Shown here: positions 22,405 to 31,129 of the stretch, one piece after another
Layout: every line of letters starts with the position of its first letter
Position numbering within the stretch: the first letter of the stretch is position 1
DNA from: Peptoniphilus faecalis
GTDB lineage: Bacteria > Bacillota > Clostridia > Tissierellales > Peptoniphilaceae
DNA length: 64,000 bases
Assembly: GCF_012976305.1 (NCBI RefSeq)
Contig: NZ_JABDSR010000009.1
Coordinates: 37,573-101,572, forward strand
Reading direction: 5' to 3'
The notes under the pieces: model-generated
Database searches by the model: none
Told to the model about the DNA's origin: nothing
What the model saw: the letters and a program-made list of their open reading frames with translations, nothing else
Program-made: the position numbers and the translations under genes

Positions 22405-24649
22405 TTTGAAATATGTTGGAAAAAGATTAATAAGAGATGATGCTTATGATCGCGTTCAAGGGAAGACAAAATACATAACAGACATAAAGTATAATGACAT
22501 GTTATATGGAAAATTAGTTTTAAGTGAAAAGCCTCATGCCGATTTTAAGTTTGATTTTTCAGAAGCTCTAAAAACTAAGGGAATATATAAAATACTAACC
22601 TATAAAGATGTGCCTCACAATAAATACAATTCCATGGAATGGTTTACTGGTATTAATGGTGTAAAAGATGAGATGATTTTAAACGACAGGGCTAGATTTG
22701 TAGGAGATAGAATAGCTTTAGTATTAGGAGATAGTATAGAAAGTGTAGAAGAAGCAATAAAAAAAGTTGTGGTTATTTACGAAGAACTTCCAGTAGTAGC
22801 GACAATTGATGATGCAATGGAAGATGTAAATATTATCACAGGTAATACAAATGTTGCTTATGAAAACACTAAATCATGTGGAAATGTTGAAAAAGCTTTT
22901 GAAGAAGCAGATTATATAGTAGAAGACGAGGGAAACACAAGTAGAACTCATCATTTAGCAATAGAACCACATTCCGCCATGGCTACTGTTGATGAATTTG
23001 GAAATTTAGTTGTATCTAGCGGAAGTCAAATAGTATTTGCTATACAGATGCACTTGAGCAGGATTTTGAATTTACCTTATAGTAAAATACGAGTTAAAAA
23101 AACTAATATGGGTGGTTCTTTTGGTGGCAAACAACAACCTATGCTTGAGTTTATTGCAGGCTTCGTTGCCTATTCTGAAAAGAGACCAGTTCAAATTTAT
23201 ATGGATAGGGAACAAACTATAAAGGGAACAACTACTAGAAATCCAATGAGAATTCACATTAAAACTGCAGTGAATAAGGATGGAAAAATTTTAGGTAGAA
23301 AAATAGATACTCTTGTTGCTGGAGGAGCTTATGCTACAAATGCTTCGAGCATTGTAAATGCATATGCAAAAAAACTTTTTAGACTATATAAAATTTACAA
23401 TCAAGAAGTTAATGGTACTGCATATTATACTAATACTTTACCAGGTGGAGCTTTTAGATCCTATGGAGGTTCTCAAGCTCATGCAGTTTCAGAGATTAAT
23501 TTGGATAATGTTGCAAGAAAAATAGGAATGGATCCATGTGAACTTAGACTTAAAAATTTAGTTGATCCATACTGTGAGGATCCAGTAGGAGGACCTAATA
23601 TTGGCGATGCTGGAATTAAGAGATGTGTAATTGCTGGTATGGAAAAAATAAATTGGAAGTACAATTATGAAAATTTAAAAAACAAAAATACAGATAGATA
23701 TGCCTATGGTATTGGAATGGCTTGCGCATCTCATGGCAATGGTTATCTTGGAGCTTTTCCCGATTTTATAAATGTAGAAATGGTTTTAAATGCTGATGGG
23801 AATGTTTTGTGCAAAATAGCTGTTCACGAACAAGGTTGTGGAACTTTGCAAACATTAAAACAAGTTGCTGCAGAAGCTCTTGATTTAAACCCTAAAAATA
23901 TATTTTTAACTGAAGCAGATACTTTCATTACGCCATATGATGCTGCGGGAACTCAAGCTAGTAGAGTAAGTTTTGTAGCAGGAGGGGCTTTGAAAGAAGC
24001 TTCTGAAAAATTAATTGATTTACTATTTGACACTTTAAATAAAGTAAAAAATATAAAAATTGAAGATATGTATGTTGAAAATGGATTCGTAAAAATAAAA
24101 AATAGCGATGAGAAATTTAGCTATGGAGAAATTTCTCAAATTAGAGAAAAAAATTTATTTGATCATACTTCAGTATATGTAAAACACATACCAAAGGGAA
24201 ATCCTGCAGTATTTGCGGCAAATTTTGCTCAAGTGAGAGTTGATAAAAAAACAGGTTTTGTAAAAGTTGAAAGATTAGTATGCGTTCACGATATTGGAAA
24301 AGCGATTAATCCAGCACTTGTAGAAGGTCAAATAGAAGGTGGAGCAGAGTTTGGAATAGGAATGGCTCTATCAGAAAATATTGAAATAGATAATAAAGGA
24401 TATGTTAAAAACTCAACATTATCAAAATATCATGTCATTAATGTATGGGATATGCCAGATGTAGAAGTAGTTTTGGTGGAAACAAATGATAAATCAGCAC
24501 CTTATGGAATTAAAAGTGTTGGGGAGATATCAGCAGTTGCACCTGCACCAGCAATAATAAATGCAATTAATCATGCTTTGGGAACTAATATAACTAATTA
24601 TCCGGTAACTCCAGAAAAAATTATAGAAGCATTAAGTGAAAAAAATTAA
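22394..24649 (+). CDS. Molybdenum hydroxylase, molybdopterin-binding catalytic subunit
   Basis: A 751-residue large subunit that hydroxylates (or, in reverse, reduces) a heteroaromatic or aldehyde using a molybdenum cofactor. Family motifs are GGSFGGKQQPMLE, PGGAFRSYGGSQAH (Mo-site region with the substrate-binding Arg), HEQGCGTLQ, GTQASR, EGQIEGGAEFGIGMAL and VGEISAVAPAPAIINAI, where the Glu after the Gly is the expected catalytic base. Similar proteins are often called xanthine dehydrogenase, but the neighbouring lyase and betaine transporter point to another substrate. No purine-degradation gene accompanies it here. Confidence 0.92.
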   Translation: MKNNLKYVGKRLIRDDAYDRVQGKTKYITDIKYNDMLYGKLVLSEKPHADFKFDFSEALKTKGIYKILTYKDVPHNKYNSMEWFTGINGVKDEMILNDRARFVGDRIALVLGDSIESVEEAIKKVVVIYEELPVVATIDDAMEDVNIITGNTNVAYENTKSCGNVEKAFEEADYIVEDEGNTSRTHHLAIEPHSAMATVDEFGNLVVSSGSQIVFAIQMHLSRILNLPYSKIRVKKTNMGGSFGGKQQPMLEFIAGFVAYSEKRPVQIYMDREQTIKGTTTRNPMRIHIKTAVNKDGKILGRKIDTLVAGGAYATNASSIVNAYAKKLFRLYKIYNQEVNGTAYYTNTLPGGAFRSYGGSQAHAVSEINLDNVARKIGMDPCELRLKNLVDPYCEDPVGGPNIGDAGIKRCVIAGMEKINWKYNYENLKNKNTDRYAYGIGMACASHGNGYLGAFPDFINVEMVLNADGNVLCKIAVHEQGCGTLQTLKQVAAEALDLNPKNIFLTEADTFITPYDAAGTQASRVSFVAGGALKEASEKLIDLLFDTLNKVKNIKIEDMYVENGFVKIKNSDEKFSYGEISQIREKNLFDHTSVYVKHIPKGNPAVFAANFAQVRVDKKTGFVKVERLVCVHDIGKAINPALVEGQIEGGAEFGIGMALSENIEIDNKGYVKNSTLSKYHVINVWDMPDVEVVLVETNDKSAPYGIKSVGEISAVAPAPAIINAINHALGTNITNYPVTPEKIIEALSEKN

Positions 24650-24662
24650 GAGAGGTGAAAGA

Positions 24663-26159
24663 ATGGAAAAGCTTATTTTAAAGGGAGAAGCATTGTCCTT
24701 GGAAGAAATATATCAAGTTGCCTATGAGAATAGACTAGTAGATATATCTGAAGATGCTAAGGAAAGAGTTAAAAAAGCTAGACAAATTCTGTTTGACATG
24801 GCTGCAGAAGGGAAACCTGTTTATGGTTTAAATAGAGGTGTTGGATGGAATAAAGATAAAGAATTTGATGAGGATTTTTTTGAACAGTATAATAAAAATC
24901 TTTTAAATTCACATTGTTTGGGAGTTGAGCCCTATCATACAGATGAACAAGTAAGAGCTATTCTATTGATAAGACTTAATAAAGCTTTGATCGGTTGTAC
25001 GGGATTAAGTTTAGATTTACTCGAACATTATAAAAAATTTTTAAATTATAGAATTCATCCAAGAATCCCAATGCGTTCATCTATAGGTGAAGCGGATATT
25101 ACAACTTTGTCTCATATTGGACTAGCTTTTATTGGAGAAGAAGATGTTAGTTTCAATGGTAAAATTATTAATTCAAAGCTTGCAATGGAACGAATAGGTT
25201 TAAAACCTGCAAAATTAGGACCAAAAGATGGATTAAGTATTGTTTCTTCAAATGCACAGGGCGAGGCAATGGTCGCCACTATAATAAAAGAAGTAAGAGA
25301 AGTTGCCAAAATGACAAATTTAATTTTTTGTATGAGTTTAGAAGGATTAAATGGCGTTACGGAGCAGCTTCGTGAAGATGTAAATGCACTTAGAGGTTTT
25401 AAAGGTCAAGTTGAATCTGCAAGAATGTGTAGAAAGTTTTTAGAGGGAAGTTATCTCTATGATTATGATGAAAATAGAGCACTTCAAGATCCCTTATGTT
25501 TTAGATGTGCACATGCTGTAAATGGAACAATATACGATGTTTTGGATTATGTCGAAAAACAATTGCTAATTGCCATGAATTCAACTGATGACAATCCATG
25601 TATAGTATTAGAAGAAGGATCTTCCTTTGTGAGTGCAAATTTTGAAGTAACATCTCTTGCTGTTGGCGTTGAAATGATAGCAACTGCATTAAGTCATTTA
25701 TCAAAGACTTCATGTTATAGAATGATAAAACTTGCAGATCCAAGTTTTACAGGTCTCACAAGATTTTTAACTCCTAAGGAAGTAACAACAATTGCCTTTG
25801 GTACTATTCAAAAAACTTATACAATGTTAGATACTCAAAATAGAGGGCTTGCTAATCCATCTTCAATGGATTTTTACGCACTAGCTGGAGGAATTGAAGA
25901 TCATGCATCAAATTTACCTTTGGCATGTTACAAAATAATGCAAATGCTTGATAATATTTATTACATATTGGGAATAGAGGCAATACACGCTTGTCAAGCA
26001 ATAGATTTAAGAGGGGATATTAAGCTTGGCAAAGGCACTAAAAAAGCTTACGAAATTTTTAGGAGATATGTTAAATACTATGATAAAGATAGAAATGTAT
26101 CTAAAGATATTAAAAAAGCCTATGATTGTATTAAATCAAAAGAATTATTAAATATATGA
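24663..26159 (+). CDS. HAL/PAL-fold lyase lacking the MIO triad; candidate ergothionase
   Basis: A 498-residue homologue of histidine/phenylalanine ammonia-lyases. The catalytic-loop Tyr is kept (Tyr54 in PVYGLNRGVGW), as are Asn197 (SSNAQ), Arg281 (QDPLCFRC) and an EDH motif (GGIEDHASN). However, the conserved GASGDLAPLAH segment, whose Ala-Ser-Gly cyclises to the MIO electrophile, is GEADITTLSH here (residues 142-151): the triad is missing and one residue is lost. An enzyme without MIO cannot easily expel ammonia but could expel a better leaving group. Ergothionase, which releases trimethylamine from ergothioneine, is the known MIO-less member of the fold. AGAGGTGA upstream fixes the ATG at 24663. 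The substrate is inferred, also from the BCCT gene 8 bases downstream. Confidence 0.7.
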   Translation: MEKLILKGEALSLEEIYQVAYENRLVDISEDAKERVKKARQILFDMAAEGKPVYGLNRGVGWNKDKEFDEDFFEQYNKNLLNSHCLGVEPYHTDEQVRAILLIRLNKALIGCTGLSLDLLEHYKKFLNYRIHPRIPMRSSIGEADITTLSHIGLAFIGEEDVSFNGKIINSKLAMERIGLKPAKLGPKDGLSIVSSNAQGEAMVATIIKEVREVAKMTNLIFCMSLEGLNGVTEQLREDVNALRGFKGQVESARMCRKFLEGSYLYDYDENRALQDPLCFRCAHAVNGTIYDVLDYVEKQLLIAMNSTDDNPCIVLEEGSSFVSANFEVTSLAVGVEMIATALSHLSKTSCYRMIKLADPSFTGLTRFLTPKEVTTIAFGTIQKTYTMLDTQNRGLANPSSMDFYALAGGIEDHASNLPLACYKIMQMLDNIYYILGIEAIHACQAIDLRGDIKLGKGTKKAYEIFRRYVKYYDKDRNVSKDIKKAYDCIKSKELLNI

Positions 26160-26167
26160 GGTAAAAT

Positions 26168-27718
26168 ATGGAAAAGAAAAACTTAAATAAAAAAGAGATA
26201 AGATGGCAAGTATTTATACCGGGGTTCATACTTATATTATCAGCTGCAATAATTGGCATTGTAAACAACAAAGCATTGTCTACAATATCAAATAAAATTT
26301 TTACTTGGTCCTTAGATAATTTTGGATGGTTATATCAAATTTTAACAATTTTCGTACTTATTCTAACTTTTGTAATATTGTTTTCTAAAGTTGGAAAAAT
26401 TAGACTTGGCGGAGCTGATGCAAAACCTAAATATTCTTTTAAAACTTGGTTTGCAATGACATTAACTGGTGGAGTTGCTACAGGTATAGTAACTTGGGGA
26501 GTTAATGAGCCCTTAATTTATTATGGAAATATATGGGGAGAATTGGACAAATTAAATATTGCTCCATTTTCTGAAGAGGCTTTAAGATTTGCTATGGGAA
26601 GGTGCTTTTATAATTGGACTTTTGCACCTTATGCTATTTATGCACTTATTGGCGTATTAACTGCTTATATGTATTTTAACAAGAAACAACAATTGTCAGT
26701 TACAGCTACTCTTACACCTCTATTTGGAGAAAAAATAAAGACTTCTAAAGCTTCAACAGTAATTGATGTTTTATCAATGCTTGGTATAGCTTTAGGTTTG
26801 TCCTCTGGATTCACTGTATGTTTAGTTCTTTTGACAACTGGACTAAAATCAGGGTATGGAATTGAACCGACGATGCCATTATTTATAGGGATCGGAGTTT
26901 TAATTGTAATCTTATTTTGTATGTCATCATATGCAGGATTAAGCAAAGGATTGGCAAAAGTTGGAAATTTAAATGCTTATTTTTACTATGGATTGTTAAT
27001 TTTCTTATTTGTAGTTGGACCAACTTTATTTATTTTGAGAAATTCAACAGCAGGCATGGCGGAATGGCTAAGTAATTTTTGGAAATGGGGATTAGATCCA
27101 ATAGATATTGGTGGAGAACCCCTTGTTAGATCGTGGACATTATTTGATTTTGCAGTTTGGATTGCCTATGCACCAGTTACAGGAATATTTTTAGCACAAA
27201 TTTCCTATGGTAGAACTATAAGAGAATTTTTGACAATAAACTTATTATTACCAGCAGTTTTTGGAATAATTTGGTTTGGAGTTTGGGGCAACAATGCTTT
27301 ATTTATGCAAATGAAGGGTGAACTCGATCTAGTTAGTGCTATCGCTAATACTAATGCAACAATGGCATTGTTTGAATTTATAAAAAGTTTGCCGCTATCA
27401 GCTATATTAATACCTATAAATTTATTTGTAATATTAATGTCTTTTGTTACAGCTGCAGATGCAACTTCAACATCTATTGCATCAATGTGTATGAAAAATA
27501 TTCCTATAGGTTCTGAAGCTCCAGGAGTTATGAAAATAATCTGGGGTTGTACAATAGCTTGTATAGCTATAATAATGGCGGCATTTGGCGGCGGAGAACA
27601 AGGAGTTCAAGGAGTTAAAGATTTAGCGGCAGCAGGAGGCTTTGTAGTATTATTTATCTTTATTCTACAAGTGATTTCTGCAATCAAAACTTTCTTCTTT
27701 GATGATATAATAGAATAG
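26168..27718 (+). CDS. BCCT family betaine/carnitine/choline-type transporter
   Basis: A 516-residue membrane protein with about 12 hydrophobic helices and the BCCT signature. Motifs include the early TGGVATGIVTWGVNEPLIYY segment and the SWTLFDFAVWIAYAPVTGIF...SYGRTIREF box. In glycine-betaine carriers this box is Trp-rich (WAWWxxW); here it is FAVWIAY, so the cation-binding aromatic box is changed and the ligand is probably not simple betaine. BCCT carriers move compounds bearing a quaternary ammonium, which includes ergothioneine and histidine betaine. It is the last gene of the lyase operon. Confidence 0.9.
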   Translation: MEKKNLNKKEIRWQVFIPGFILILSAAIIGIVNNKALSTISNKIFTWSLDNFGWLYQILTIFVLILTFVILFSKVGKIRLGGADAKPKYSFKTWFAMTLTGGVATGIVTWGVNEPLIYYGNIWGELDKLNIAPFSEEALRFAMGRCFYNWTFAPYAIYALIGVLTAYMYFNKKQQLSVTATLTPLFGEKIKTSKASTVIDVLSMLGIALGLSSGFTVCLVLLTTGLKSGYGIEPTMPLFIGIGVLIVILFCMSSYAGLSKGLAKVGNLNAYFYYGLLIFLFVVGPTLFILRNSTAGMAEWLSNFWKWGLDPIDIGGEPLVRSWTLFDFAVWIAYAPVTGIFLAQISYGRTIREFLTINLLLPAVFGIIWFGVWGNNALFMQMKGELDLVSAIANTNATMALFEFIKSLPLSAILIPINLFVILMSFVTAADATSTSIASMCMKNIPIGSEAPGVMKIIWGCTIACIAIIMAAFGGGEQGVQGVKDLAAAGGFVVLFIFILQVISAIKTFFFDDIIE

Positions 27719-27725
27719 AATGAAA

Positions 27726-27764
27726 ATATAACTTTAAACGCTTTAATGGTGTTTAAAGTTATAT
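27726..27764 (+). repeat. Perfect 14-bp inverted repeat between BCCT and GntR genes
   Basis: ATATAACTTTAAAC (27726-27739) and GTTTAAAGTTATAT (27751-27764) are perfect reverse complements around an 11-base loop. There is no T run, but the arms are strong. It could end the operon or be an operator for the GntR gene 39 bases downstream; TATAAT (27771-27776) follows at once. Confidence 0.65.
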
Positions 27765-27802
27765 TGAATTTATAATGTTTAAAAAATTTAAGGAGTATTT
27801 TA

Positions 27803-28450
27803 ATGAAAATAAGCAGACTGAGCATTCGAGATCAAGTTTTTGATTTGATAAAAGAAAAAATTTTAACTAAAGAATATAAATTAGGGCAAGATGTCAATAT
27901 ATCTGAACTAACTAGAGAATTTTCTGTAAGCAATACTCCTATTAGGGAAGCACTATCATCTTTATACTCATTAGGACTTATTGAAATAAGAGAAAACAAT
28001 AAGTATAAAGTAATTTCATTATCTGAAAAGGAAATAGTTGATCTTAATAAGACGATTTTAATATTACTTTTAGGTGCTTTGAATATTATTTTAGAAAACA
28101 ATCAAGAAAAACATTTAGAACAGCTACTTGAAAAAGCATATGAAGAGAACAAAGAACAACATGATTACAATAATAAATTTGACTACAAATATATAAAGAC
28201 ATCAATAAACTTTGATAGACAATTTGTTGTTGCTACAAATAATAAATATTTAATAAAGGAGTTTGACGACTTATCTGATTTATTAATACTGGCGTCTTCA
28301 TATAATAAGGGAATATACAAAGATAAGCATTTTGAAGAGCATAAGCTCATGCTAGAGTATACTAAAAAAGATAATATGTCAGAAGTAAAAAAACTATTAA
28401 AAAGTCATTTTAACAAAGGATTAGCTGATATGAATTATAGTGAGCAATAG
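27803..28450 (+). CDS. GntR-family transcriptional regulator
   Basis: A 215-residue regulator with an N-terminal winged helix (RDQVFDLIKEKILTKEYKLGQDVNISELTREFSVSNTPIREALSSLYSLGLIE), the classical GntR pattern including TPIREAL. The C-terminal part is all-helical and FCD-like with scattered His and Asp residues. It lies between the lyase operon and the XdhC gene on the same strand, so it probably controls uptake and use of the lyase substrate. AAGGAG precedes the ATG. Confidence 0.9.
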   Translation: MKISRLSIRDQVFDLIKEKILTKEYKLGQDVNISELTREFSVSNTPIREALSSLYSLGLIEIRENNKYKVISLSEKEIVDLNKTILILLLGALNIILENNQEKHLEQLLEKAYEENKEQHDYNNKFDYKYIKTSINFDRQFVVATNNKYLIKEFDDLSDLLILASSYNKGIYKDKHFEEHKLMLEYTKKDNMSEVKKLLKSHFNKGLADMNYSEQ

Positions 28451-28474
28451 AAAAATTTTTGAAGGGATGATAAT

Positions 28475-29437
28475 TTGATAGATATTGTAAAAGATGCTAT
28501 ATACTTATGTAGAAAAAAAGAGCCTTTTGTAATGGCATCTATAATTTTCAAACATGGCTCTGCTCCAAGAGAAGTTGGAGCAACTATGATAATAACTGAA
28601 AAGGGATATTATTCTGGCACTATTGGTGGCGGAGAACAGGAATTTCAAGCTATAAATCATGCAAAAAATTTAATTTCTACAAAAAAATGTGATCAACAAT
28701 TTTATGAAGTTTCTAAAGAAGTTGCTGCTGAAAAGGGAATGGTATGTGGTGGACAGACTAGAGTTCATTTTCAATATATAGACATAGAAAATTACAAAAA
28801 TGAGGAATATTTTGAGAAACTCTTATCAGAAGTAGAAGATCATAATGTTTATCTTGTGTATGATATTTCAAAGGAAGATTCTAATTTTGGAATTGCAATT
28901 GAAATTGACGGAAAAATTTTTCCCTTTACAGGAGAAGAAAATCCAAAGAGAAATTTATTTAAGATAAAAATAAAAAGACCCATGAGGGTTTTTATCTTTG
29001 GAGGAGGTCATATATCGAGGGCTACTGTTAAGGTGCTTGATTTTTTAGGTTTAAATATAAATGTAGTTGACGATAGAGAAGACTTTATAAGCCAAAAAGA
29101 GTTTGAAAAAACTAAAAGGATAGTAATAGATTTTGATAAACTTGATTCTATTGATATTGAGAAAAGTGACTATGTACTTATTATGACTAGAGGGCATAAA
29201 TACGATATTAAAGTTTTGGAAAGTGTATTAAAGAAGGAACCTTATTATATTGGCGTTGTGGGAAATAAAATAAAAGCTAAAAAATATAGAGAACATTTTT
29301 TAGGCGGAGACTTAGAAGGTGAATATGAAAAGAAAGTTCACTTGCCAGTGGGAATAAAAATATCAGCTCTAACTCCAGAGGAAATTGCAATAAGTATTGC
29401 CGGTGAAATTATAGAAAGTTATAGGACAAATGTATGA
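28475..29437 (+). CDS. XdhC/CoxI family molybdenum hydroxylase maturation protein
   Basis: A 320-residue protein that in related systems binds the molybdenum cofactor, helps make its sulfurated form and inserts it into xanthine-dehydrogenase-type enzymes. The N-terminal XdhC_CoxI domain has KHGSAPREVGATM, YSGTIGGGEQE and MVCGGQTRV (the conserved Cys-Gly-Gly). The C-terminal Rossmann domain has FIFGGGHISRATVKVLDFLG and VVGNKIKAKKYREH. It starts with TTG and overlaps the next gene by 4 bases. Its partner is most likely the hydroxylase at 21098-24649. Confidence 0.92.
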   Translation: MIDIVKDAIYLCRKKEPFVMASIIFKHGSAPREVGATMIITEKGYYSGTIGGGEQEFQAINHAKNLISTKKCDQQFYEVSKEVAAEKGMVCGGQTRVHFQYIDIENYKNEEYFEKLLSEVEDHNVYLVYDISKEDSNFGIAIEIDGKIFPFTGEENPKRNLFKIKIKRPMRVFIFGGGHISRATVKVLDFLGLNINVVDDREDFISQKEFEKTKRIVIDFDKLDSIDIEKSDYVLIMTRGHKYDIKVLESVLKKEPYYIGVVGNKIKAKKYREHFLGGDLEGEYEKKVHLPVGIKISALTPEEIAISIAGEIIESYRTNV

Positions 29438-30042
29438 ATGATAAAATAAAAAGTTATGAAGTTAATGCTATTATTTTAGCTAGCGGACATTCAAATCGAT
29501 TTAAGGGCAATAAGTTAAAGGCTGAAATTTCAGAGAAAAAGATTTACTCCTATGTTTTAGATTTAATTGAGTCAATTCCCTTTAAGGATAAAATTGTTGT
29601 AACTAATGATTCTGAGATTATAGAATACGCAGTTAAAAGGGAAATTAATTATGAAAAAAATCTAAATGCAAATTTAGGGAAGAGCGAGTCCATAAAGCTT
29701 GGAATCAAAAATTCAAAAATTAACTCAAAGGGCTATATGTTTTTTATGGCAGATCAGCCCTTTTTAAAAGAAAAATCAGTAGTTAAATTATTAAGCGAAT
29801 TTGAAAAAAATCCTGATAAAATTATTTTACCTAGATTCGCAGGCAAAAAAGGTTCTCCTGTTATAATGCCAATTTCATTAAAGGAAAAACTTTTGGAATT
29901 AAAAGGTGAAGAGGGCGGATCTATATTTATCACAGAAAAAAACTCTATTTCTGTTGAAATAGAAAGTGAAATTGAAGGTAAGGATATTGATAGTTTAGAA
30001 GATTATAATAGTATTTTAAATTATTTTGATGGGAAAAATTAA
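29434..30042 (+). CDS. mocA: MocA/MobA-like nucleotidyltransferase for molybdenum cofactor
   Basis: A 202-residue NTP-transferase-fold protein. It starts AIILASGHSNRFKGNKL, the LAxGxSxRfgxxKl nucleotide-binding loop, and has FFMADQPFL (metal-binding Asp) and LPRFAGKKGSPVIMP. Such proteins attach CMP or GMP to molybdopterin; beside XdhC and a hydroxylase of the CMP-type family, a cytidylyltransferase (MocA) is more likely than MobA, but the base preference cannot be read here. Translationally coupled to xdhC. Confidence 0.8.
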   Translation: MNDKIKSYEVNAIILASGHSNRFKGNKLKAEISEKKIYSYVLDLIESIPFKDKIVVTNDSEIIEYAVKREINYEKNLNANLGKSESIKLGIKNSKINSKGYMFFMADQPFLKEKSVVKLLSEFEKNPDKIILPRFAGKKGSPVIMPISLKEKLLELKGEEGGSIFITEKNSISVEIESEIEGKDIDSLEDYNSILNYFDGKN

Positions 30043-30102
30043 AGGGAAATAAGTATAATATAAAAGTGTATTTAAACATAATATAGGAGAAGATTTATAG
30101 GG

Positions 30103-31128
30103 ATGAAAGAAGTTCCAGTAGAAAAATCAGTTGGAATGGTACTTGGTCACGATATAACAGAAATTATAAAAGATAAATTTAAGGGGCCAAGGTTTAAAAA
30201 GGGACATATTATTAAAGAAGAAGATATTCCAATCTTAAAAAAAATTGGGAAAAAAAACATATATATTTTTGAATTAGAAGAGGGCATGATCCACGAAGAT
30301 CAAGCAGCGGAATATTTAAGAGATATGTGCATGGGCAAAAATATGTATGCTAAAGGTCCTAGTGAAGGTAAATTTGATGTGTTTTCAGAACTAGATGGAT
30401 TATTAAAGGTTGATATTGAAAGACTATTAAAAATTAATATAGATCCTCAAATGATGGTAGCAAGCAGGCACAATAATATGCCCGTTAGAAAAGATGATAA
30501 AATTTTTGGAACTCGAATTATACCTTTAGTAATTGAAAAAGAAAAAATGGAGTCTAAAAAGGCAGAAATCGGAAGAGAAGCGATTTTTAATATTTTACCT
30601 TTTATACATCAAAAAATTGGACTAATAACCACTGGTTCAGAAATTTTTTCAGGGTTAATAAAGGACACTTTTAGTCCAGTAGTAAAAGAAAAGGTAAAAA
30701 AATACAATTTAGAAGTTACAGAGCATGTTTTAGTTTCAGACGATAGTGAAGATATTGAAAGAGAAATAAAAAAGATGCTTGATAAAGATGTAGATATTAT
30801 AATCTTGACTGGCGGAATGAGCGTTGACCCCGATGATAAAACGCCAAAAGCCATTACAAATGTAAGTAAAAATCTAGTTACTTATGGGGCACCAGTGCTT
30901 CCAGGTGCAATGTTTTGCTTAGGATATTCAGATGAGGGAAAACCTATTATGGGTTTACCAGGTTGCGTAATGTATGAAAGGTCAACTATTTTTGATATTA
31001 TTCTTCCAAGGATAGCTGCAAAAGATTTAGTTAAAGCTGAAGAAATTGCAAGGCTGGGACATGGTGGACTTTGTCTACAATGTAGAACTTGCACATATCC
31101 AGAATGTTCTTTTGGAAAGGGAGTTTAA
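30103..31128 (+). CDS. MoeA-like molybdopterin-binding protein with Cys-rich tail
   Basis: A 341-residue protein related to the molybdenum insertase MoeA and the MogA/CinA fold. The MoCF-binding domain has IGLITTGSEIFSG, LTGGMSVDPDDKTP and PVLPGAMFCLGY, and the N-terminus (EVPVEKSVGMVLGHDITEI) matches the start of MoeA. It is shorter than full MoeA (about 400). It ends in GHGGLCLQCRTCTYPECSFG, a four-Cys pattern that may bind a metal or iron-sulfur cluster. It begins the cofactor block that continues through moaC, moaA and mogA. Confidence 0.85.
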   Translation: MKEVPVEKSVGMVLGHDITEIIKDKFKGPRFKKGHIIKEEDIPILKKIGKKNIYIFELEEGMIHEDQAAEYLRDMCMGKNMYAKGPSEGKFDVFSELDGLLKVDIERLLKINIDPQMMVASRHNNMPVRKDDKIFGTRIIPLVIEKEKMESKKAEIGREAIFNILPFIHQKIGLITTGSEIFSGLIKDTFSPVVKEKVKKYNLEVTEHVLVSDDSEDIEREIKKMLDKDVDIIILTGGMSVDPDDKTPKAITNVSKNLVTYGAPVLPGAMFCLGYSDEGKPIMGLPGCVMYERSTIFDIILPRIAAKDLVKAEEIARLGHGGLCLQCRTCTYPECSFGKGV

Positions 31129-31129
31129 A

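Noticed and set aside
22394..24649. Calling the hydroxylase a xanthine dehydrogenase and the region a purine-degradation island
   Set aside because: No hydantoinase, diaminopropionate lyase, carbamoyltransferase or purine permease is present; the neighbours are a HAL-fold lyase and a BCCT carrier.
24663..26159. Calling the lyase histidine ammonia-lyase (hutH)
   Set aside because: The MIO triad is absent and no hutU, hutI or hutG accompanies it.
30003..30102. Molybdenum cofactor riboswitch before the moeA-like gene
   Set aside because: The 60-base gap is too short and AT-rich, with no structure resembling the Moco motif.
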